A DNA stretch of 34,660 bases from DATLOJ01 sp035536315 (GTDB lineage: Bacteria; Actinomycetota; CADDZG01; JAHWKV01). Under the pieces are notes generated by a model that saw only the letters and a program-made list of their open reading frames with translations, had not been told where the DNA came from and searched no databases. This document shows, in pieces, positions 7,501 through 14,641 of the stretch; the stretch's first letter is position 1; each line of letters starts with the position of its first letter. A program made the position numbers and the translations under genes. The DNA lies in NCBI GenBank assembly GCA_035536315.1, contig DATLOJ010000039.1, forward strand, positions 1-34,660, in the 5' to 3' direction.

Positions 7501-7705
7501 CCAGGCCGACGTGACTTTTTTTGAAGAAGCTCAGAAGAAGTACGCGAGACGAGTGTTCGACGGGTGGATACTCGCCGTCAGAGGGACCGTGAGAAGAACC
7601 GGTGCCAGGGGAGTGTCGATTCTGGCCGAGGAAGTGATCGATCTAAAAGGCGACGACGACCTTCCCAAGCTTTGGTACTCGAGTGGAGGTTCGGCAGGAA
7701 GATGA
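4520..7705 (+). CDS. dnaE2: Error-prone DNA polymerase III alpha subunit (DnaE2/ImuC type)
   Basis: The 1061-residue protein is a C-family DNA polymerase. It has an N-terminal PHP domain (HLHVHS at residues 6-11, TDHDG at 40-44), the palm with catalytic PDIDVDFE (D387, D389) and the third acidic residue in LAKLDVLG (D539), the finger/thumb region with LGCFQIESPGQ and ISLFRPGPMKADM, the helix-hairpin-helix region (HCGAFDAI), and a C-terminal OB fold (QVLVAGVKV to IDLKGDDDL). Length (about 1060 rather than 1160-1180 for the replicative DnaE1), the LexA boxes and linkage to dinB point to the damage-inducible translesion polymerase; assignment as DnaE2 rather than a second DnaE1-like enzyme rests on these. 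The start ATG 4520 has only a weak GAAGG upstream. The stop overlaps dinB (ATGA). Confidence 0.85.
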   Translation: MPPFTHLHVHSNYSLKEGAAYVSDLAATAAGMGMESLALTDHDGMYGAVRFTLACRGAGIRPILGAELEWGEGFHAVLLAENAAGWSNLCHLVTDMHLSQRAQTLAPGRRPRTSFEQIAERSEGLFALSGCEKGEVAWFASLGRTDEADEAARRWLDVFGTGHFAIELSNHLLDSDVLRNQKLMDLASDLGVKTVATNNTHYVTPEDAVLHECLDCMRRIVALTSRTSPRKNSEYWLKPVSAMAELLPEESIDNTAWVADLCRYELPMGEFHFPRLQTQNGESSTSVLARRCWSGLQKRFERITPELEERLQMELREIRRGGFCGYFVLVADIVHHAKHVMGIRCACRGSAAGSLVAYALEISDVDPVKYGLSFERFMNEYRVEIPDIDVDFESARRQDVNQYILDTYGERTAMVAMMDTFRARGALREVGKALGIHESEVDQIAKAFPHISARNIPEAIESLPEVAPLGLKASKLEALFDIASRIDAFPRHLAMHPSGVILSDERLADLMPMQRSFDGFLMSQYDKDDVEALGLAKLDVLGVRMFSTIAHTLSEIERSSRLKVDIDRIARDDLKTFELIRESRTLGCFQIESPGQRELLGKFQPDAFEDLIVDISLFRPGPMKADMIRPFLNRRAELEAVDYGHPSLKPILKETKGVIVYHEQVMRVIAELTGCSMGEADRIRRSLEGAFEYASQEITVEKADPLRTDVIKRAVERGWDGKLAEKIWDEVLSFASFGFCKAHAAAFAVPTYQSAWLKAHYPAAFYSGVLTHDPGMYPRRAILADARAHEIQILGVDVNLSHSDYRTEESGGQLAIRLGLQDVKGINEAEISSIIAGRPWRSFNDFCLRAEVARPVVEGLVHCGAFDAIKGGRSRRELYWTVEQEWSSREQARSDQPSLDLAVAEQITLPGIADYSDREKVKAELEVIGMDASRHLMSFYLEELEALGWTRASDLVRKKGRSQVLVAGVKVATQTPPVKSGKRVIFLTLEDGTGQADVTFFEEAQKKYARRVFDGWILAVRGTVRRTGARGVSILAEEVIDLKGDDDLPKLWYSSGGSAGR

Positions 7706-8892
7706 CCGATGCGGCGTGGGGATCGCCAATTTTGCATGCCGACCTCGACGCGTTTTACGCATCGGTCGAGACGCTCAACGACCCAGCCCTGAAGGGGAAG
7801 CCCGTGATAGTCGGCGGGACGTCGTCGAGGGGAGTCGTCACCTCCGCTTCTTACGAAGCCAGAAGCTACGGGGTGCGCTCCGCGATGCCCACCTCCAGAG
7901 CCAGGCGTCTTTGTCCTCACGGAATGTTCATCCAGCCCGACTTCAAGGCGTACTCGGTCAAGTCGGCCGAAGTCAGAGAAGTGTTTCGAAGCTTCTCCCC
8001 GGTGATCGAGCCGATGTCCCTTGACGAGGCCTTCATCGATGTCAGCCGGGCGAAGAGGATGTGGCCGAACTCTCCGACGATCGCCGAAGCTCTGAGAGAC
8101 AGGGTCCTAAAACAAACGGGCCTTGTCGTGTCGGTGGGTGTTGCCCCAAACAAGTTCCTGGCCAAGCTGGCCTCCCGAAAGGCCAAGCCGGACGGGGTGG
8201 TGGTGGTGAAACCGGACAGGGTGAGGGAGTTTCTCGACCCGCTCGACGTCGGGGAGCTATGGGGCGTCGGCGAAGTAACCATCGCCGTCCTCGAAAGGCT
8301 TGGCCTTCGCAAAATCGGCGACGTGGCAGGAATACCCAGGTCGACCCTGGAGCGCGCGCTCGGCCCCCTGGGCGGACACCTTGCCAACCTTGCCCTCGGC
8401 AAGGACGAAAGGCCGGTCACTCCGGACTCTGCCGCCAAGTCGGTGGGGGCCGAGGAGACCTTCGAGCGTGACCTGGTCGACGAGCTTCAGCTTTGCCAGG
8501 CTTTATTGAAGCTTTCCGACCGGGTCTCCTCGCGCCTCAGGTCGTCTGGGATCAGCGGCCACACGATCACGGTCAAGATTCGGTTCAGCAACTTCTCGAC
8601 CATCACCAGGTCGCGCACGGTCAAGGAACAGATCGATTCTGCCGCCGGCGTTTACTCGGTCGCACGCGATCTGCTGATGAAAGTTGCGGAGAAAGAGCCA
8701 CCCGGAAGGCTGCGCGTGAGGCTGCTCGGCGTAACCGCCGGCAACCTGACCGAGTACCCGGCCTCGGAGCAGCTGACCTTCGAACATAAGCCTCGATGGT
8801 CCGTCGCGGACAAGGCTCTGGACAACGTGAGGTTCCGTTTTGGCGACGAGGCTCTCGGCTTTGCGGCCCTCATGGAACTGGATGACCTCTAG
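7702..8892 (+). CDS. dinB: DNA polymerase IV (Y family, DinB)
   Basis: The 396-residue protein is a Y-family translesion polymerase. The palm carries LHADLDAFYASVE with catalytic D14 and steric-gate F18, and MSLDEAFIDV with D108 and E109, so all three carboxylates are present. SVGVAPNKFLAKLASRKAKPDG, the helix-hairpin-helix (LWGVGEVTIAVLERLGL) and a little-finger domain follow. A QLTF motif at residues 357-360 is a plausible beta-clamp contact. The intact active site separates it from ImuB, the inactive Y-family partner of DnaE2 in many bacteria. The start ATG 7702 overlaps the dnaE2 stop by four bases with GGAGG and AGGAAG upstream, so the pair is coupled; the open frame extends upstream inside dnaE2 but without homology. 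Confidence 0.9.
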   Translation: MTDAAWGSPILHADLDAFYASVETLNDPALKGKPVIVGGTSSRGVVTSASYEARSYGVRSAMPTSRARRLCPHGMFIQPDFKAYSVKSAEVREVFRSFSPVIEPMSLDEAFIDVSRAKRMWPNSPTIAEALRDRVLKQTGLVVSVGVAPNKFLAKLASRKAKPDGVVVVKPDRVREFLDPLDVGELWGVGEVTIAVLERLGLRKIGDVAGIPRSTLERALGPLGGHLANLALGKDERPVTPDSAAKSVGAEETFERDLVDELQLCQALLKLSDRVSSRLRSSGISGHTITVKIRFSNFSTITRSRTVKEQIDSAAGVYSVARDLLMKVAEKEPPGRLRVRLLGVTAGNLTEYPASEQLTFEHKPRWSVADKALDNVRFRFGDEALGFAALMELDDL

Positions 8893-8912
8893 GGCATCTG
8901 GCGACCTATACT
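8882..8912 (+). promoter_or_regulatory. Possible promoter of the DUF3040 gene
   Basis: TATACT (8907-8912) is a good -10; ATGACC (8882-8887) could be a -35 at 19 bases, overlapping the end of dinB. The leader would be about 28 bases. Confidence 0.3.
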
Positions 8913-8946
8913 TGGCTTTCAGAAGGAAGTTCAGCGGGGAGCCAGC

Positions 8947-9318
8947 ATGCCTCTTTCGGAACGTGAACAGCAGATTCTCGAAGAGATAGAACGGCATCTT
9001 CAGGAGCAGGACCCCGCGACGCAAGAAAGTCGTACCAAAGAAAGGAGTCAGCGGCCGCCGCCGCTCGCAAACCTCAAGCTTGGGGTGAGCCTTTTTGTAA
9101 TTGGGGCAGCCACGCTGATCGGATTTTTCTTTTACACCAAAACGTTCGTTGGAGTAGCAGCATTCGCGCTGATGGTTACGGGAGGAGTGCTTTTCCTGCG
9201 AGCCGCAGCCGGTCAAATCAGCAAACCAAAGAGAAGCAGACGCCCTCCGCGCGTGAACGGGATGTTCGACAAGGTCGAAAATCGCATGCGCGATAGTCGC
9301 CGCCGCGGCAGAAGCTGA
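8947..9318 (+). CDS. DUF3040 membrane protein
   Basis: The 123-residue protein begins MPLSEREQQILEEIERHLQEQDP, the hallmark of the actinobacterial DUF3040 family. It has an N-terminal amphipathic helix in the cytoplasm, two closely spaced hydrophobic segments (about residues 45-64 and 66-88) and a strongly basic tail (KPKRSRRPPR, SRRRGRS). The family has no established function. The start is supported by GGGGAG five bases before the ATG. It has its own candidate promoter after dinB and is followed by 143 non-coding bases, so it is probably monocistronic. In other actinobacteria such genes often sit near the dinB or mraZ region, which agrees with this context. Confidence 0.85.
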   Translation: MPLSEREQQILEEIERHLQEQDPATQESRTKERSQRPPPLANLKLGVSLFVIGAATLIGFFFYTKTFVGVAAFALMVTGGVLFLRAAAGQISKPKRSRRPPRVNGMFDKVENRMRDSRRRGRS

Positions 9319-9353
9319 CTCAAGTCCGCGAAAGTTTTTTTATTTCGATTGCG

Positions 9354-9440
9354 AAATCCCTGATAACCGTCTTGCGTGCAGTTTCAGGGGTTTGTTAGAA
9401 AGAGCACTGCTTCATTTCTCAAATCACTGACAACCATTCT
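9354..9440 (+). repeat. Imperfect direct repeat upstream of merR-like gene
   Basis: AAATCCCTGATAACCGTCT (from 9354) and AAATCACTGACAACCATTCT (from 9421) share AAATC-CTGA-AACC in the same spacing and lie 67 bases apart, in the only non-coding region before the MerR gene. They may be operator sites for the regulator. The space between contains no gene. Confidence 0.45.
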
Positions 9441-9461
9441 CTGGGCTACTTGGAAGGACAC

Positions 9462-9959
9462 ATGGAGGCATTCACCGTTCACCAGGCATGTCAATTTACA
9501 AATTGCACCGAGCATCAACTTCGTTACTGGGACCAGATCGGACTCGTAAAGCCAACAGTTCAATCGACCGGCGGAAGGCCGGGAGTAAGAAGGCTTTACT
9601 CGTTCCGCGACCTCGTCGCTCTGAAAGTAGTCAAAGCACTCCTCGACGGAGGCATGTCACTTCAACGGGTTCGGCGGGCATACGACTTCTTGAGGAAGAA
9701 GGCCGGACTGGACCAGCATCTTGCGGAAGTGAAACTGATCACCGACGGGCAGAGCATCTTCCGTGTTGCGAAAGACGACGGCGAAGTGCTCGACGCACTT
9801 CGCCAGGGACAGATGGCGTTCTTCCTGGCAATCGACGAGATCACCCGAAACCTCGACCAGGGTGTCGCGGAGTTTCTTCGCGACAGGGAGGAGTTCGTCC
9901 AGACCCTCAAGCAGGCCGAGGACCACCTCCTGGAAGAGCGCGCCAAAGCCGTTCAGTAG
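9462..9959 (+). CDS. MerR-family transcriptional regulator
   Basis: The 165-residue protein has an N-terminal MerR winged helix-turn-helix: FTVHQACQFTNCTEHQLRYWDQIGLVKPT, then a wing with GGRPGVRRLYSFRDLVALKVVKALLDGGMSLQRVR. A linker helix and a C-terminal helical region (LRQGQMAFFLAIDEITRNLDQGVAEFL) follow. There is no cysteine pattern of metal sensors, so the ligand is unknown; many actinobacterial proteins of this size act in development or morphogenesis. The ATG at 9462 follows GGAAGGA by three bases; TTG 9450 in frame is less likely. A pair of direct repeats in the leader may be its own operator. The next gene is in the same reading frame, with only nine bases between the TAG and its first plausible codon. 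Confidence 0.85.
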   Translation: MEAFTVHQACQFTNCTEHQLRYWDQIGLVKPTVQSTGGRPGVRRLYSFRDLVALKVVKALLDGGMSLQRVRRAYDFLRKKAGLDQHLAEVKLITDGQSIFRVAKDDGEVLDALRQGQMAFFLAIDEITRNLDQGVAEFLRDREEFVQTLKQAEDHLLEERAKAVQ

Positions 9960-9968
9960 CCCTCGGAT

Positions 9969-11048
9969 ATAGCCACCACTACTAGATTCGAATTCGCAGT
10001 AATCGGGGCCGGCGTTGCCGGCAGTGCCGCCGCGCTCGAGCTGGCCAGACGGGGCAGAAGGGTGGCCCTGGTCGAACGGTTCCAGCCGGGCCACGCCAGG
10101 GGCTCATCCCACGGTCCGACCAGGGTCTTTCGGATCTCCTACAGGGATCCGATGTACGTGCGTCTTGCTCTCGAGTCTGTTCCAGACTGGCAGCGGCTCG
10201 AACGCGATGCAGGGGAGCAGCTGCTTACCCATACCGGCGGGATCGACCTGGGGCCGGGGGCCGACGACTGCGCGCTGGCCCTCGACACGGTGGGGGTCGA
10301 GTACGAGCTTCTCGACCGGGCTGGTCTTCAGAACGCCGGAATCAAGATGGAGGTCAACGGGACGGCGCTGTTCCAGAAGGAGGCGGCTGTGATCGCGGCG
10401 GAAAGGACGGTCCTTCTTCAAGCGGAGCTGGCCGTCAGGGCGGGGGTGGCTCCTTACTTCGGCTCGACGGTTCGTGCCGTTACTCAAAGCGCAGACTCGG
10501 TGACGATCTCGACCGACGGTGATTCCATCGAGTGTGAACGTGCCGTCATCGCCGCGGGGGCCTGGACTTCGCAGCTGACGCGGGAGTCGGGTATCGAGAT
10601 GCCGCCGCTCGAGGTGACCTGCGAGCAGGTGAGTTACTTGAGATCTGCGGATGCGCCGGAGAGCATCGTCATCGATTGGACCGAGCCGGCCCGCTACATG
10701 CTGCCGGTTGCTTACTCATCCCCGGGGGTCAAGTCAGGGTTCTACCGGGCCGGGCCGGTGGTCGATCCGAACGACGGGCCGTTCGAACCCTCCGAAGAGC
10801 TGACCGATGGGAGCAAGCAGTGGTACGACTCACTGACGAACTCGGATGCGGAGGTCCTCCTCAGTGAAACGTGCCTTTACACGAATGCCCCACGCGATGA
10901 CTTCGTCCTGAAACAACAAGGCAACGTAATCATCTTATCCGCCTGCAGCGGCCATGGGTTCAAGTTCGGCCCCCGGATGGGAAGGGCCGCCGCAGATGTC
11001 GCAGAAGGAAAAGACCCCCGGTTGCCCGAAAGGATCTTTAGAAGCTGA
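9969..11048 (+). CDS. FAD-dependent sarcosine oxidase / N-methyltryptophan oxidase-like enzyme
   Basis: The product resembles monomeric sarcosine oxidase and N-methyl-L-tryptophan oxidase, which oxidise N-methyl amino acids with a covalently bound FAD, producing formaldehyde and hydrogen peroxide. Seen in frame: the Rossmann motif VIGAGVAGSAAALELARRG, then GSSHGPTRVFR (the histidine and arginines near the flavin), AVIAAGAW, ETCLYT with the cysteine (C302 counted from 9969) that links FAD, and SGHGFKF with the conserved lysine (K332). With a start at ATA 9969 the length is 359 residues, near the family norm of 370-390. The first ATG/GTG/TTG is GTG 10062, which would delete the FAD-binding motif, so the start must be unusual. 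The 3' end overlaps the convergent VWA gene by 11 bases. Confidence 0.75.
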   Translation: MATTTRFEFAVIGAGVAGSAAALELARRGRRVALVERFQPGHARGSSHGPTRVFRISYRDPMYVRLALESVPDWQRLERDAGEQLLTHTGGIDLGPGADDCALALDTVGVEYELLDRAGLQNAGIKMEVNGTALFQKEAAVIAAERTVLLQAELAVRAGVAPYFGSTVRAVTQSADSVTISTDGDSIECERAVIAAGAWTSQLTRESGIEMPPLEVTCEQVSYLRSADAPESIVIDWTEPARYMLPVAYSSPGVKSGFYRAGPVVDPNDGPFEPSEELTDGSKQWYDSLTNSDAEVLLSETCLYTNAPRDDFVLKQQGNVIILSACSGHGFKFGPRMGRAAADVAEGKDPRLPERIFRS

Positions 11049-12270
11049 ATGCCGGGGCGTCCTCTTCGATGACGACTGTTCTTGCCCAGCTCGGCGGCGG
11101 CCATTTCGAGAGAACCTCCACATTGGTTAAAAGTCCCACGACTACATGAATTCCTTTGGGAGGTGACTCAGGCCAAGGGGTGTAGCCGTCGGTCAGAACA
11201 ACGACGACGGCCGGTTTTGGTTTGAGCCGCGCGGCAGCTTCCAGTCCGGCCCCCATGTTCGTCCCCCCTCCTCCATACAGCTGCACCTGACGCGCGCTCG
11301 AAACCTGCTGAACAGCGTGCACATCGGTATCAACCGATAAGACCCTGAGGCCCCTCTTGCGGACGCCGACCGTCCGAAGGAGTCCTTCTACCTCGGCAAG
11401 GGCTTTCGACAAAAGCTCCGCGTGCATGCTTCCCGAGGTATCGCAGATAACTGCTACCTCGGGAATCGGGCGCCTCAGTGAAGGAAGTACAACGTCGGGG
11501 GATATGACCGCGCGGCGTGAAGGGCGCGCGTAGGTGTAGTCGACCTTTCCGATCTCGCTCGCGATGCCGCGCCGGACTTCACCTGCCAGAACTTTGCGCC
11601 AATTGATCTTCGGCTTGAGCAACCCCTCGGCCCACCTTTGCATTCCGAGAGGTACCGTCCCCGGGTCGGTTCCCCCCCGCTCGAGAATCTCGTGTGCGAC
11701 CTGGCATCGAATGAGATGCGCAGATGCTTCTTTGATCTTGAAAGAGTCGCCACCCATGTCCCATTCACGGTGTTGGGAATGGGCGCCGCTTCCGCACTCG
11801 GGGCAGTCAGGCTTTTGCACCTGGATGTGATGGAAGTATTCCTCGGCCATCTTTCCGTCTTCGCATCCGATGGTCCCGGGCGTCACGAGCTCTCCCGGGG
11901 GCTCGATACCCTCGGGAAGGTCGTCGTTGATCTCAGCATCCGCGGCGAGAGCCCAATCCTTGGCCGACTCCTTGTCGATACCGAGCGAGCGCGCTCTTCC
12001 GGCGTGGTCTCGCAGCAGATGGCCGGAGTGGTGAACGAGCATGCTGCCGAGTTCCTGCACGGTCCAGCTGTTGGCGATCTGTGGGTCGACGTAGATCCTC
12101 CATGACTCGTCTACGGCCATCGTGTTGATGCCGGGAACCGCAATAACGCGGGAGGCGAACAGCGCAGACGACAGATACGGAAACTTCGTGGCCGCCCAGA
12201 GCCTTGCGGCGGCAAGCTTGTGTGTGTCGAGCGGCTCAGGCGCTTTCTTCTTTGGAGTTACGTCCTTCAT
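11038..12270 (-). CDS. VWA-like / DUF2201 putative metallopeptidase, partner of MoxR ATPase
   Basis: The 410-residue protein belongs to the COG3864 type: an N-terminal putative metallopeptidase domain (DUF2201) and a C-terminal von Willebrand A-like domain. The MIDAS motif is complete: DTSGSM (D277-M282), GGTN (T337 region) and LTDG (D361). In the N-terminal domain, the place of HExxH reads HHSGH (residues 80-84), followed by LLRDHAGR and AADAEINDDL; the catalytic glutamate is missing. A CPECG motif and nearby histidines (about 156-167) could bind zinc. Such genes are nearly always paired with a MoxR-type ATPase, as here (ATGA overlap with the upstream gene), in a chaperone-like complex assembly role by analogy with RavA-ViaA. 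Convergent with the flavoenzyme gene. Confidence 0.8.
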   Translation of the reverse strand: MKDVTPKKKAPEPLDTHKLAAARLWAATKFPYLSSALFASRVIAVPGINTMAVDESWRIYVDPQIANSWTVQELGSMLVHHSGHLLRDHAGRARSLGIDKESAKDWALAADAEINDDLPEGIEPPGELVTPGTIGCEDGKMAEEYFHHIQVQKPDCPECGSGAHSQHREWDMGGDSFKIKEASAHLIRCQVAHEILERGGTDPGTVPLGMQRWAEGLLKPKINWRKVLAGEVRRGIASEIGKVDYTYARPSRRAVISPDVVLPSLRRPIPEVAVICDTSGSMHAELLSKALAEVEGLLRTVGVRKRGLRVLSVDTDVHAVQQVSSARQVQLYGGGGTNMGAGLEAAARLKPKPAVVVVLTDGYTPWPESPPKGIHVVVGLLTNVEVLSKWPPPSWARTVVIEEDAPAFSF

Positions 12271-13361
12271 TCAGTGAGAAGGCCCGCATCCTTGAGCACC
12301 GGGAGGAATGCTTTTATCGACGCGGGAGCGGCGACGCCATCGGGCCGGCATTGGGCAAGGACGCGTGCAGCGACGGCCGCAACATCGGGAGTCTTCTTGG
12401 CGGCCTCGGAAAGAACATCCCAGCCTGCGATCCATCGGTCCGGGGTGGGCCTTGCGGCCACCGCACTCGCGACGGCAGCGAGTACTGCAAGCGCGCGGTC
12501 CCCGCGTTCGGGCAGCTCGAACGAAGTGGGGTCGAGCAGTAGGTCCTCCGGGTTGGGCAGGTCCATCTCGCTCGCCCAGGTCAGAAGCTCGATTCCTGCG
12601 CCGCTCCCGACCGATCCGGTTATCAACGCCATCCGTGCCTCGTCGGAGATCCCACTCAATGCTGCGGCAGTCCAAAGCCTTGCGGCCATCTCCCATGTAC
12701 GGGGGCTCGGCCACGCCCGACCGGCGGAGGTCGCGTCCTCCGGCGGGATGACAGTGAGCGATGGACGGACGGATATGAAGGCCGAGATCAGACCGCGTGA
12801 CAACGCGAGGTGCTCCTCCCACGTATCGGGCAGGTTCGGAACCTCGGCAGCAGCCCAGCCTCCGGCGATGCCTTCGGCAAACTTCTGCGGATCGACATTC
12901 CAGTCCAGATGACAGAAGCGGTTGGCGAGCGGGGCCGAAAGGTCCCAGCCGTCCGCCGCCTGTTCGGGTGGGTTGGCCGCTGCTACCACCGAGATTCCGG
13001 CCGGCAGGTCGAGGTCGCCGACGACTCGCTCGAGGACAACTCGCAAGAGCGCAGCCTGGACGGCGGGAGGTGCGGTCGAGATCTCATCGAGGAAGAGCAG
13101 GCCTCGGTCCGCCGCGGCCAGTCTTTGGGCCCACAAGGGCGGAGCAAACCTGACGCCGCCGTTGTGAACGATCGGCAGGCCGGCAAAGTCCGAAGGTTCC
13201 CTTATTGCAGCGATGACCGTCTCGCACGGCCAGCCCATCGCTTTGGCCATAGCGTTGATCGCCGACGTCTTGCCGGTCCCCGGAGCCCCCCAAAGAAGAA
13301 CCGGCACGCGGGCCGCGACGGCAACACCCAATGCTTCGAGAGCTACCTGCTGTCCCGCCAC
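12267..13361 (-). CDS. MoxR-type AAA+ ATPase
   Basis: The 364-residue AAA+ protein has Walker A GAPGTGKT (residues 25-32), Walker B LLFLDE with D92 and E93, sensor 1 in VVAAANP (N130) and an arginine-finger-like ANRFCHLDW segment, then a long helical C-terminal half. The DNA around Walker B (ISTAPPAVQAALLRVVLE) is typical of the MoxR branch, whose members remodel or activate partner proteins, usually those with a VWA domain. The partner is encoded immediately downstream with a four-base overlap. The start is GTG 13361 with AAAGGAAG upstream on the minus strand. No metal-dehydrogenase or gas-vesicle gene lies nearby, so the client is unknown. Confidence 0.85.
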   Translation of the reverse strand: MAGQQVALEALGVAVAARVPVLLWGAPGTGKTSAINAMAKAMGWPCETVIAAIREPSDFAGLPIVHNGGVRFAPPLWAQRLAAADRGLLFLDEISTAPPAVQAALLRVVLERVVGDLDLPAGISVVAAANPPEQAADGWDLSAPLANRFCHLDWNVDPQKFAEGIAGGWAAAEVPNLPDTWEEHLALSRGLISAFISVRPSLTVIPPEDATSAGRAWPSPRTWEMAARLWTAAALSGISDEARMALITGSVGSGAGIELLTWASEMDLPNPEDLLLDPTSFELPERGDRALAVLAAVASAVAARPTPDRWIAGWDVLSEAAKKTPDVAAVAARVLAQCRPDGVAAPASIKAFLPVLKDAGLLTE

Positions 13362-13416
13362 GCACTTCCTTTCGGCCTAAGCTGAAAAGCAACAGTAGCC
13401 GGTCGGATGGAGCTAA

Positions 13417-14049
13417 ATGGACGGACCAGAAGAAAGTTCTCACGACTGGTTCGACTTAGCCCATGGATTTTCGGGCGACGAAGGAGCATGGGACCGGCTT
13501 CATGAGGCTCATGAGTCAGTCTTCGATCTCGATTTCGAGATCGAATGCGGCGGCGACAGACATATGGCGCAGATGACTCGGAGCGGCGTTCGGCTCAGCC
13601 ACTCAGGTCTGGAGCTGGAGCAAGCACTGAACGCGCTTGGAGGCGCCGCGCCGGAATGTCTGAGAGTTCACCAAATAGTGGAATATGTCCGCAGGGGGGA
13701 GTGGGAGTCGAAACAGGACTGGACGTTCATGCTGTACTCGGACTCGGAGCTCCAAGCAATCGTCGCAAGTGCCTGGAGCAGTTCTCTTGGAACGGTTTCC
13801 TATCGGGTCAGCGGTGTTGACGATTCGGTTACGTTGCAAGATCTACAGCTTCTCCCAGAAGCGGCCAGGCGAAGGCTCGCGGTGACCATGGTTATGAATC
13901 TGATGGGAAACTCATCTCCGCTGTTCCGCGACCGCGCTGCTCGAGTGTGCCTGCGGCTCTTAGATCCAGATTTCCAACGTGACCCCACCTTCGAGTCCGC
14001 CTTATCGATCGTTCGCGCAATGATCATCGAAGAGCGCCCCCAGTCGTGA
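13417..14049 (+). CDS. Hypothetical protein, divergent from MoxR gene
   Basis: Not recognised. The 210-residue protein is soluble, acidic at the N-terminus (DGPEESSHDW) and lacks a signal peptide or membrane helix. The middle part (QDWTFMLYSDSELQAIVASAW) looks beta-stranded, and the C-terminal third is helical (LLPEAARRRLAVTMVMNLM, FRDRAARVCLRLLDP). The ATG at 13417 follows GGAG by four bases. It shares a 55-base intergenic region with the divergent MoxR-VWA pair, so common regulation is possible. It ends 66 bases before the HNH gene. Confidence 0.6.
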   Translation: MDGPEESSHDWFDLAHGFSGDEGAWDRLHEAHESVFDLDFEIECGGDRHMAQMTRSGVRLSHSGLELEQALNALGGAAPECLRVHQIVEYVRRGEWESKQDWTFMLYSDSELQAIVASAWSSSLGTVSYRVSGVDDSVTLQDLQLLPEAARRRLAVTMVMNLMGNSSPLFRDRAARVCLRLLDPDFQRDPTFESALSIVRAMIIEERPQS

Positions 14050-14075
14050 GCCGAAGCCCCCGCCTCGCGCTCCCG

Positions 14076-14081
14076 TATACT
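14076..14081 (+). promoter_or_regulatory. -10 element TATACT before the HNH gene
   Basis: TATACT lies 35 bases before the start codon of the HNH gene, which would give a leader of about 28 bases containing GGGAGG. No clear -35 is seen. Confidence 0.4.
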
Positions 14082-14115
14082 TTTTTCGTCTGACGGCAGG
14101 GAGGAAAAGTCTTTC

Positions 14116-14616
14116 TTGGCTAAGGCCCTGGTTTTGAATGCGACTTACCAGCCGCTGTGCATTGTTCCGGTTCGGCGGGCGGTGAACCTCGTCCTTCGGG
14201 CCAAAGCCGAGATCATGGAACAGGTTGACGGCGAGTTCTTCCGCTCCGAGAAGCTGGCCATCCCGGTCCCCGCAGTCGTCAAGCTGAACTACTTCGTCAA
14301 GGTTCCCCACCGCGTGCGGGCCACTCTTTCTAAGAAGGCCGTCTTCCTGCGCGACGACTTCCAGTGTCAGTACTGCGGCTCTCCGGCGGAGAACGTCGAC
14401 CACATCACGCCGAGGTCGAAGGGTGGATCGCACACCTGGGACAACGTCGTTGCCTCGTGCAAGCCGTGCAACTCGCGCAAGGAGAATCGGTTTCCCCACG
14501 AGGTGGGCCTGACGTTGAGACGCAAGCCGGGCACGCCAAGAGACTCGCTGTTTCTTATCTTGTCCGGGGGAAAGCTTCACCCGACCTGGGAGCCGTACCT
14601 GCTGCCCGCGGGGTAG
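14116..14616 (+). CDS. HNH endonuclease family protein
   Basis: The 166-residue protein starts AKALVLNATYQPLCIVPVRRAVNLVL, the N-terminal extension seen in a conserved bacterial HNH family, and carries the HNH core: CQYCG (C84, C87), VDHITPRSKGG (D95, H96), HTWDNVVASC (H106, N110) and CKPCNSRK (C115, C118, N119). The two CxxC pairs form the structural zinc site, and H96/N110/N119 are the expected metal and catalytic positions. Members are widespread single-copy genes in Actinomycetota and are not tied to mobile elements; the natural substrate is unknown. The start is TTG 14116 with GGGAGG eleven bases upstream. It is closed by a good terminator and precedes the dcw cluster. Confidence 0.85.
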   Translation: MAKALVLNATYQPLCIVPVRRAVNLVLRAKAEIMEQVDGEFFRSEKLAIPVPAVVKLNYFVKVPHRVRATLSKKAVFLRDDFQCQYCGSPAENVDHITPRSKGGSHTWDNVVASCKPCNSRKENRFPHEVGLTLRRKPGTPRDSLFLILSGGKLHPTWEPYLLPAG

Positions 14617-14641
14617 AGCCCGGAGCTTCTCCCTGATCACG

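Noticed and set aside
7702..8892. Could the second polymerase be ImuB?
   Set aside because: ImuB lacks the catalytic carboxylates. Here D14, D108 and E109 are all present, so it is a DinB-type enzyme.
8503..9216. Long minus-strand open frame across the end of dinB and the DUF3040 gene
   Set aside because: It lies opposite two well-supported genes, shows no domain and no ribosome site.
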